Part shown: positions 12,258 through 21,300 of the stretch, in pieces
Position numbering within the stretch: the first letter of the stretch is position 1
Layout of the letters: the number at the start of each line of letters is the position of its first letter
NCBI RefSeq assembly: GCF_021917145.1
Contig: NC_061070.1
Coordinates: forward strand, 14,406,772-14,470,771
Source: Hypomesus transpacificus
Lineage: Eukaryota > Chordata > Actinopteri > Osmeriformes > Osmeridae
Reading direction: 5' to 3'
Length of the DNA: 64,000 bases
Notes under the pieces: model-generated
Databases searched by the model: none
What the model was told of the DNA's origin: nothing
Seen by the model: the letters and a program-made list of their open reading frames with translations, nothing else
Position numbers and translations under genes: made by a program

Positions 12258-13268
12258 ATGTTGTACATGTTTGGGGTAAGAAAATATTTCCTGATCCAGA
12301 AGAGTCAGTGTGGAATCAAAATACCTTGGGAAAATATTTTTTCAGTTCAAATCTTAATGTGTGTCAGGGACATCTCAAGACTTGATCAGTAAGGGGACTA
12401 TCCTATTAGTTTCATCAGTTTTGTACGTAATCTATTAAGATTCTTGTATTGAGTTTTTATAATAATTGCATTTTTGCATAATTGTGTATTTGTATGTGTT
12501 CATTTTATAGCAGTATAATTGTGTATTTGTATGTCTTCAGATTATCATTGGCCTAATCTTTATAATCTACTGCTTTTCAAATGGCCTGAAAGAGGTGAGT
12601 AAACCTTCTAATAGTGTACTTAATGATTTGAATATTGTTTGGAGTACAATCCCTACTATTAATTTATTTACTGTTGTGATACTGTGTTGTCATGAATTAG
12701 AAATATATTATAAATAAACAAAATAGTTTGAGTTGTCAGTTAATGGAAGTTAGCCTAAATGTAGTCCTAAACACATGAACATTTATGACAAAAAAATAGA
12801 GGGTGTCTTTCCGGGAAAAAAAGTCCTTGAGTGTTTTACCATGAAACATAACATATGTCTATAAGTTTACCTTAAACTTGGGACCTAAAACTTGCCCACT
12901 CATGGCAACAAGTAGATCATCAGAACAGTCTGATAGACCTCCTGACCTTTGTTTTTTTAGCAGAAAAATGCCTTGGTGGGGAGATGTCAAGGCAAAAGTG
13001 GTCTTCCTCAATCACCTGAAAGTCTGGCCAACAAGAAAAAGGTGGAGTTTTTGTTGTTAATATGCTGCTCTTTTTAAAGTGTCGTGGCTCACATTGTGCC
13101 TGTATGAACTGGTTAATGACAGTATGATATTTTATTTCGCAGAAAGACTTGAGTGATGAAGATTTTCACTTGCTGGCCAAAATCTTGTCAGTTGGATTGG
13201 TGGATGCAGATCCCAATTACCTCCACCATCTCAAGGGGTACAGAGACCTGCGCGGGGCCTCTACCTGA
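12258..13268 (+). CDS. Small single-pass membrane protein, unrecognised (92 residues)
   Basis: I do not recognise this gene. Four exons (12258-12275, 12541-12594, 12961-13041, 13143-13268) with GT-AG borders join without frame error to 279 bp. The N-terminus MLYMFGIIIGLIFIIYCFSN is one hydrophobic segment (about residues 4-19) with almost no preceding tail, so it is a signal anchor or uncleaved leader. A basic middle (QKNALVGRCQGK to ANKKKKDLSDED) leads to a C-terminal block that looks conserved in style (FHLLAKILSVGLVDADPNYL, then HHLKGYRDLRGAST). Exon 3 starts at a NAGNAG acceptor (TTTTAGCAG), allowing one Gln to be in or out. The first coding exon is only 18 nt and the exon 3 donor (GTGGAG) is weak. 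Intact splice signals and frame argue for a real gene; no function is proposed. Confidence 0.6.
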
Positions 13269-14038
13269 GCAAGGCTTCTGCAAGATGGAGTTCTCTACAA
13301 AAATCTGTTTTTGTTGAAATCTTTATAAAAAATCATCACCAAAATATGTAATATTTCCAATTTCATGTCAACTATTAAGCAATGATGATAAAATATATAA
13401 CACTATGTGATTGCGCAAGGAGGCACTTGGTATACCGCAGGTCTGTCAAATCTTTTTTAAATGTATTTATTTTATTTTATTTTACTATGAGGATACAGAT
13501 AATACAAAATGCAGAAGACTATGGTATATTTCGTTCGAAAATGATTACTATAAGATTGAGATCGAGATAACATGCATTCAGTGTACAGTAGTTCTCAGCA
13601 AATGGTTTTGTACAAGGACCCTTCCAAGACAAAAAACCCAAGATCATCAAACTCTGAACAAGCCTTTGCATTTACTTTGTTTCTTATTAATGTCTATTGA
13701 CTGTGTTATAATTATGTAATTGTACAAATGACCAAACCCTGATATTCCTGTCATTTATTCTTATATTGATTTGGGTACTGTAATTAAATTAATTTAAATC
13801 AACATGGACTTCTGGATTTATTTATCGTAGTAAAATACCTTTGGTCAGGTGTCAGACCATCACTGTTTCCCACAATTTAGTGACACATAGTTGTTACATT
13901 ACAGTACATGAATAGTAGCAAACAAAGTTATGCTTGATCATATTTTTCTCTGAATTCTTAGTTACTGTGGGAATCTGAAACACACAATCCCATTCATAGG
14001 TCTGAATTCGGATGAAAAAGATTAAACAGTGAACATTT
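13269..14038. other. Intergenic, 3' ends of convergent genes
   Basis: AT-rich sequence between the small membrane-protein gene (+) and the adtrp-like gene (-). It holds their 3' UTRs, and I see no further exon. Open frames at 13382-13719 lack family similarity. Confidence 0.5.
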
Positions 14039-15410
14039 TCATGCTGTCTTAAGCATCACCTTATCTTTACCTATGAAGAAGAAAGAAAGTGAAATAAGTG
14101 GGGGTGGGTTCATAAAAATATTAATTTTTGTGTCTGACTGTATTGCTGATCCTGCCATATCACTTACCCCAGACTCTGCTGTTCACTGTTTGTCCGAGCA
14201 GATAGAAGAGTGCTACTATGCACATGTTGAAGAAGAAGAGACCTGCAATACCAGTAGTGCTAAAGAGTCCAAGAAGAGGGTACACCCAAATCCCAACTGA
14301 CAAGTACACCCATATCACCCTGAAAAACAAGTTTGGGGACAGAGGTGTAACTTCAGTTTAATAACTGACCAGTTGTATGTTGTTTATCAGTTGTTTGACA
14401 TGCTGATGATTACTCACCAGCTCAAGTAGGCCACACCCACAATTCCTAATGCAGCTAGGCCATTTTTAGTCTTTGGGTATGTGTGGGGTTGTACCAGTAT
14501 CTCTCCAAGAAGAATCGGCAGAACAAATGAGTGCTGAAAACATCATTTTTAAGTAGTTACGTTGATGATTTGCAACACCTCCTGTGCATTTTTCAAAGTT
14601 TCTGGGATATACTGTACACTAGGCACTGCATTTATGTGAAATTACTAAGGATTATGGTCAGGGGATACTGACCATAGCATGGTTCATCCAGGGGGGGAAA
14701 AAGGCATCCAATGAAGCTGGGTAGACCAGCTGCCTGTCATAGGCAAAGATCACCCAGAAAAGAAGCACTACAAACTGAGTACAGTGGAAAGAAGAGACAA
14801 ATATATTTTTGTTTGTTGAAGATATCTTTCTGATAATTTTCACTTAAAAGTCATAGTGTTTGCTCACCATGCCTACAGGGAAGGCAAAGACAGAGAAGAG
14901 GAGGTCTTTGCATCTGGTAAGACCATTGCGTGCAGAAGACTCTTTTCCAGGCTGAAGGTCACTTATAGTAGCTAACCCAAAGAACACCATCTGCAATATC
15001 TGAAATTTTGTTTACAGAATATAAAGTTTAAAGAATTACTCTAATTAATGACATTAATGACCAGTGCCACTAACCTCAACATCTGAATGTCGATTGACAA
15101 GAGGAATTATGTTTTTTTTGTCTGTGATATCTATTGTATTCGTTTTATATATTGTTTGAACCAACTGAAAAACACATAAAGCTGCCAAGATAAATTGTTA
15201 ATATTAAATAAATTAGAACAACAATTTCAGCCTCTGAAACTAAATGAAAGATCTTACCAAATTTAAGAAAGTAAGGTACTTCCATGGCCCACCATAAACA
15301 AATATTCCAGGTGGTAGTTCTTCTCCATCCTTGGCAGCAAGGGACTGAATGACAAATGCATACCAGCTGAAAGCCAAAATGTGGTAAACTGCTCTCAACA
15401 TTGCGCTCAT
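14039..15410 (-). CDS. adtrp: ADTRP/AIG1-family membrane lipid (FAHFA) hydrolase
   Basis: A multi-pass membrane enzyme of the family that hydrolyses fatty acid esters of hydroxy fatty acids; ADTRP also raises TFPI in endothelium. Six exons (15258-15410, 14868-14999, 14673-14774, 14418-14533, 14168-14319, 14039-14070) join to 687 bp and 228 residues; human ADTRP has 230. The proposed catalytic Thr sits in WKYLTFLNL and the His in WMNHAMHSF. Other family marks are FAYDRQLVYP and TGIAGLFFFNM. WKYLTFLNL, SWYAF and PHTYPKTKNGL look closer to ADTRP than to AIG1, but the paralogue is not certain. The last exon is short and follows a strong pyrimidine tract. If that intron is retained, the frame stops after the same Gly-Lys. 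Confidence 0.85.
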
Positions 15411-15849
15411 GTTTATCTATGGTTATATTAATGTATTTATTAAAATGTTATATTTTGAATTCATGCAAGCTGTTATTATACAATTTCTTGACTACTCCTA
15501 CATGTGCTACTAAAAGTGAATGGGAATGAGTTGTCTAAGAAAGACCCTTTATTGAAAGATTAGTGTGATGTAGCATGGATTTAGAAAGACATTCGCCAGC
15601 AGCAGGGTTACAAAAGCACATTCCAAGACAAGAGGCCCACTGTTCCTGATGACGTATGGGGCTTTCAACTTTCACAACCAGTCAAGATTGGCATGTGATT
15701 AGGAGTCATGTTCACACACTGCAAACTGTTTGGTAAGACAGTACGGAATATCTTATGTCACATAAACTGTATGGGGAGGTCACGTTTGCATATTTCAACT
15801 GCATTAAAATCAACTTAAGGGAGGCATGTCAATTTCTGTGTGCAGTCAC
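15411..15849. other. Intergenic gap
   Basis: No coding exon, RNA gene or repeat that I can support. The final exon expected of a sulfotransferase, which would encode a WKNxFTxAQ-type motif, was looked for here on the minus strand and not found. Confidence 0.5.
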
Positions 15850-17121
15850 CTTTTCTCAGCATCCGACCTTTACTGCTGTCAAACAGGTCTGGAAACACTG
15901 TGTCAAAATTGGCATTTGGAGTTAGTTGCATGTTACTGAAATAACTCTTTTCAACAATCAAGTTCAGCGTTTGTTTGTCAAAAGACTTCTTCAGAAAGGT
16001 TGAAACCTTTACAATTGTTCCTTTGAGGTTCTGTTTCAAATTTCAAAATTAAATAGTCAAGAAGCACTGTTTAAATTTTGAGCAATATTCAAAGTTAATA
16101 TTTTTCATCCAATCTCTGAAGTTAATAAATCAAATAACATTTATGTTTTTGAAGAATGTTTTGTATGTGTCTTGCCTTCTTCATTTCTTCATAAGTGAGA
16201 AATAACATGTCAAAGTTGTCCATTTGGCAATACCAGTCCTTAACATGGTCAAACCAAGAACTGCTAAAAACAATATTAAGGATGAGAACAAGTGATAAAC
16301 TGCTGGTAAATGATTTATTAATGTATTTTTGTGGATTATTACTGACCAATAATATGTGTGAAGGAACTAATAAACCCACCATTTTCCTCCACAAATTCTT
16401 CCAGAAATGTGTTGAAATCTGCTTTGTTTTTGTCTTTGTCTTCTGACATTGTGGAAGTGGTAAAATGATACTGCCACATCTTTGGGGTTTCTTGCAAAGT
16501 AGATAATCTAAGACACAGAGTAAGCATTTGTCAGTCATGACAAAAAGGCAATGAAGGAATAATCATAGGGTATATAACCAAGTTTATAACTACTGTATCA
16601 GTACCTTTCCCCTCTTCCTTAACCCCTGGGGTAGAAGACTAGAAAAATGTGAGAGGCGAACAGTCTTGGTAAAAGTGTTGATTTACTATTTATTTAAGTA
16701 CTGTGATCCATTTCTTTCATTTCTACCTCTATCCATGGTACAATACTCATGTTGTGTTTATTATGATCTTCCTCCAATTCATCACAGTTGATCATTAATG
16801 CAAGAACATACTGCATCCATGTTGTCCCTGTTGGATGTTACAGGGACACACAATGACATTATTTCGTGGAATTTGGTTATCATGTTGCACATGTAACACA
16901 CATATCTAGGCCCTATCAAATGTTTAATGAAGTCAAGAATCTTAAGATAACAAATAGAAATACAGGTTTACTTGACTTTGGATAGGTAATGACAAAAATG
17001 TGTCCTGGATTTCTATTTCCTGCAGAGAATCAAGATAACTTTCCTTGTGAACATTCCTAATAAGATTTAAGCCTTTATAAGACAATAGTCCAGGTTTAAA
17101 CTTAAGTGGTTCCTCTTCCAT
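15850..17121 (-). pseudogene. Cytosolic sulfotransferase (SULT) pseudogene
   Basis: Six exons of a PAPS-dependent cytosolic sulfotransferase can be recognised in order: MEEEPLKFKPGLLSYKGLNL (from 17121), MQYVLALMINCDELEED (about 16730-16829), RLSHFSSLLPQGLRKRGK (about 16610-16670), IYFARNPKDVAVSFYHFHNV (about 16370-16505), SSWFDHVKDWYCQMDNFDM (about 16160-16262), and STFLKKSFDKQTLNLIVEKS to GRMLRKGD (about 15850-16030). The frame breaks in exon 1 between EIQD and FVITYPKS (a net loss that shifts frame) and again in exon 4 between FYHFHNV and SEDKDKNKAD. The PAPS loop junction would read TYPKSRTTW instead of the expected TYPKSGTTW. The last exon is missing. Two sequencing errors could mimic the shifts, but the Gly loss and the missing exon point the same way. 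Introns are kept, so this is a decayed duplicate, not a retrocopy. Confidence 0.7.
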
Positions 17122-18365
17122 TTCTGAAAAAATACTGATTGAAGTTGTGACCGATAGATGAATGGTCAACTTTAGTTAATGCAAGTCAAGAGCAACAAAG
17201 CAAAGGGTGAAAATGCAAAGGTCAGTTGTGAATTGCTACACAAGTCAATGCCCAAGTTTAAACCAGATTTACAAAATAAATCCATTTATCCTAACCATCT
17301 CAGCATGTTAAAATATCAGGTTTGTTTAATGTCTGGGATTGTATGAAGAAACCCCCTCCCATTAAGAAAATGTGCATATTCATTAAACAAACTGTCACGT
17401 AAGATGCAATAAGGTAGAAACAAGCATGGATAGACTGTCATGGCAGGATTTTCAAGAGGGTACATCGTAAATCAAGAGATTGCACACATTACCGGTCCTA
17501 GCACATCTGGCGCCCTAAGCGAAATGTATCAACACCCCCCCCCCAAAACGCAACACGGAGATATGACGTGGCGCAGTTGGCGCCCTCTGCTGCTTGTGCG
17601 GGAGGGTTAATTAATGGATGCACTTAGGAAAATGCCACCCTAGGCGGCTGCCTATGTCGCCTGTAGGAAGGACCGGCCCTGATTGCACAGAGAAGGCTTA
17701 AAACAGCTTCTATAATAAACATTCACTTTATTTTGAGGAGAAAAGACAGCAGTCAGCTTTTTAGACAAGTCAGCACCTATAGATACTAATGGGCACTTTA
17801 ACACTTTCCTAGTACCCTTTCCCTTATATTTGAGTTAAGAATCCTAAAATGTTACAAACAGATGATATATTTGTTGTCAAAATCTAGATGTGAATACTCA
17901 AGAAGAAATCTTAGTTTGAGCACACTTCACATGGTCAAAATATTATATCACATTTTATTCATACCACACCCACAACCATAATACTCCCCCACAGACAATA
18001 ACAATTAATCATTGATTACAACGATGCATATTTTATAAGAGTGGTTGTCATTCATTCAGCTGAATAGGAATCGCTGTTTCAGGCCCACAATGTGTGAGAT
18101 CCTTTGGAGCAGCAGAGCATGGTTCTCTCTGAGTCATTTATTTTTGTCCATCTTTGCAAATGCTTTCAACAAATGTCACAGTTGCTTTTAAATCAACTGA
18201 TAGTCATAGGATGCCTATTAAACTGCATAAACAGTTTTCTTCAGTCAAGTGTGATGGTCTTTGTCTGTGCTCCCTTCACCCATTAAGGTGCCATCTATCA
18301 CATAAAACAGAAAGGAAGACATGAGTTGACACAGGGAGGCAGGCATTCAACTACATTTAGTCAAT
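17122..18365. other. Intergenic, with one hAT-like MITE
   Basis: Apart from the MITE at 17487-17681 this is AT-rich sequence. It contains the sulfotransferase upstream region and the fam83h 3' UTR (right part). No exon or RNA gene is supported. Confidence 0.5.
17479..17689. mobile_element. hAT-like MITE with 8-bp target duplication
   Basis: A 195-bp non-autonomous element at 17487-17681, flanked by ATTGCACA at 17479-17486 and 17682-17689. Its ends are inverted: CATTACCGGTCCT at the left against CAGGGCCGGTCCT read inward from the right. An 8-bp duplication and a CA..TG end are the hAT pattern. Inside are GGCGCCCT and CGCCTATG-type blocks and a C run. It has no coding capacity. Confidence 0.85.
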
Positions 18366-21300
18366 TTATATAAAAATATATTTTTTTACTGAGAAAATAG
18401 ATACCTCGAACCGGCTGTAGATTTTTTTCTCCTTTCGCATGCTTCTGATCCTCTGAAGCAGATTCTGTCGCTCCTTATCAGTCCTACACTTCCCACTGGA
18501 CTGTGATCGTTCAAGAGTCCCTTCTTCTACACTCTCCACCCTGTGAGCCTCATCTTCTTTGGCATCATCTGTGACAGCGGTTTCTTTGGCTAGCTCTGCT
18601 CGGCTTAGGCTGTTTGCAGATATCTGTTCTAACAAAATCTTTGTATCATCTCTGAGGTTACTACTTGACAGTACCTTGGCAGTAGATGAATGGTAGCGGG
18701 ACTGGCTTATTTTTGAATTACTTGACTGCGGTGAAATTGGAATGACTTGATCTGATGCATTCTCTAAAGCTGATGGGGTAACATTTGCTTCATCAATTTG
18801 TGATTCATGGAAAACAGATTCCTCAGGAGATGTTTCAGGTTTTGACTCCCCACAAAGTTCACTTAAAGGCTCCTTATTCAGGCTACTGTTTTCAACAACA
18901 ATAGATAGATTTATAGTATTGGATTCCTCTGAAGTAGAGTTGGGAATTGGGTTGAACTCTGTTAGAACTGGATTGACTGAGGAAGTAGAATTAGTCTGCA
19001 TAGATGAAGAGCATGATTCTATGTGTGTGGGGAAGAGAGATTCACTTGATTCTGTTGAGGTGGGGTCTGAAAGGGATCTGAATTTGTCTGGGGTTGGGCT
19101 GATCTTGGGAGTGGTGACCTCTGTTTTGTCATTCTCAGAAGACGCAACTAAGACAGTGTCAGGGTGAGATTCAGGGGGAAAACATGATTCTGTTGCAGTA
19201 TAGCAAGAAACATCTGTCATTATTGGAGAGAGAGATTCAATCTGAGTCGTTTCTGACAGAGAGCTATGTTGTGTTTGTGATTCGGGGGTATTTTTGGGAC
19301 ATGGGGTAGTGGAGCTGGTTGAAAAGAGAACAGGATGAGGAGTGGAGCTGTTTGCTGAGGCAACAGGATGTAGAGTGGAGCTAGCTTTTGGGGAATCAGG
19401 ATGTGGGTTGGAGCTAGTGGAAGAGGAAACAGAGTGTAAAGTTGAGCTGGTTCCTGTGGTAACAGGATGAGGAGTTGAACTTCCTGCTGAGGTAGCATGA
19501 GTAGAACTTGTTTCTGGGGTAACAGGATGAGGAGTCGAACTTGTTTCTGGGGTAACAGGAGGAGGAGTCAAACTTGTTTCTGGGGTAACGGGATGAGGAG
19601 TAGAACTTGTTCCTGGTGTAACAGGATGATGAGTAGAACTTGTTTCTGGGGTAACAGGATGAGGAGTCAAACTTGTTTCCGCGGTAACAGGAGGAGGAGT
19701 AGAACTTGTTCTTGGGGTAACGTGGTGAGCAGTAGAACTTGTTCCTGGTGTAACAGGATGATGAGTAGAACTTGTTTCTGGGGTAACAGGATAAAGGGTC
19801 AACCTTTCTGCTGATGGAGCAGGATGAGGAGTACAACTTGTTCCTGGAGTAACAGGATGAGTGGTATAATGAGTTTCTGAGGGAGCAGGATGAAGAGTAG
19901 AACTTGGTGATGAGGGAGCAGGATGAGGAGTAGAACTGGTTTCTAATGTTGCAAAGCTGGGCTGTTGAGCAGAGATGCGTTCTGTATGGGGTGGTGTAGG
20001 GGAGCTGGATTCTCCTTTTTTGGTCTTAAATGGTGGTTTGACTGGAAGGGAACTTTGAGATTCATTGGCTTTAGTTTCTTCAGGGTTGATTGGCAAAACA
20101 GACTCATCGGGACTAGCCGACTGACTGGACTCAAAAGGAATGGAAAGGGTTGAGGTGCCAGATTCTGGTGGAATAGTTGGTGGACATGGTTTTGTTCCTG
20201 GGACACACTGAGGAGATGAATTAGATGGAAATAAGTGGTCTGTTTGGGGTGAAACTGATGAACTGGGCTCATTCAAAGCTGGTGTATAATCTACGATTGT
20301 CCCTTTAGAGAGACTTTCACCGCATTTTGTTGAGGTTAAAGTTTTAGCTGAGTAATTTGAAACCGGAGCGGGATGAAGAGATGATAGCATATTAGATTGT
20401 GTGGGTGCACGAGATGAGGAAATTTCAATTTGTGTTGATTGATTAGGAGAAGGTGATGATACTGAAGAGATACATGTAGGGTTGATTGATGAGCCTGTTG
20501 AACTGCTGTCAGGTGGTCTACACTCCTTTTCAACTGTGTTTGAGCCCACCAAGGCACTATTTGAGGTAGTAGGATCATTTTCCTTTATTTCTATTACAAT
20601 CTGATTTCTCTTCAATTCAATCTTCTCAGCATCAGTAGAACCTGGAAGTACTCCCTCATTACTAGAGACACCCTCTTTGTTAAGGGGTTGAGAGACATTT
20701 TGGGGAATATTTGGATCCTGCTCCTTAAGTTTAAAGGCCTCTTTGGGATTAAGATGTGATTGTCCACATGTTGCTGTTGACATCTCGCTCTTTATCTCCT
20801 GAGAAAATGGTGTTGTCTCAGGTGTTCTATCTATTTCTGCTGGCTTGACTGATATATTGATGGCAGCTTCTACTGTTTTTTGGGGAACTTCAGAGAGTCC
20901 AGGCTCTACCTTTTGGGATGCGGTTTCGGTTCTTTGGTCACTTGGGGTTACTGAGTGATCAGACTTTATGCAAGCTTTTTCAGCGATGTTCACCACTGGT
21001 GCATTCTTTTCAGCTTTTCGCTTGGCAGCTAACTCTTTGAAAAACATAAGTCTACTATCTGGATCACTCATGTCTACATAGGTCATACTGCTTGAAAATG
21101 GCTTGGTTGAGTGTGTTAGTTGTTCGGTTTTCACTTCTATTTCCATTGTTTTCAGTTGCTCATCTTGAGAGCGGGGTGGGTGTACTGACGGTAAAACAGT
21201 TTGCTCTGCGTCAGTAGGTTTTGGTTGTTTCTTTATCTCTTTGTCATCAGGAAGAACTTTAGGTGATTTTGTTACATCTGTATCATGGACTAAGTCGTCA

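Noticed and set aside
15060-15170. Candidate extra exon of the adtrp-like gene (LVQTIYKTNTIDITDKK)
   Set aside because: Joining 15258-15410 directly to an exon ending at 14999 (ILQMVFFG) gives the family sequence FLNL-ILQ-VFFG and a 228-residue protein; the extra segment breaks the alignment.
19414-19836. Several long overlapping frames, both strands, in the repeat tract (for example Arg/Cys/Trp-rich ones on the plus strand)
   Set aside because: They are alternative readings of the 36-bp fam83h repeat; a period divisible by three keeps any frame open. The fam83h frame alone is continuous with conserved sequence on both sides.
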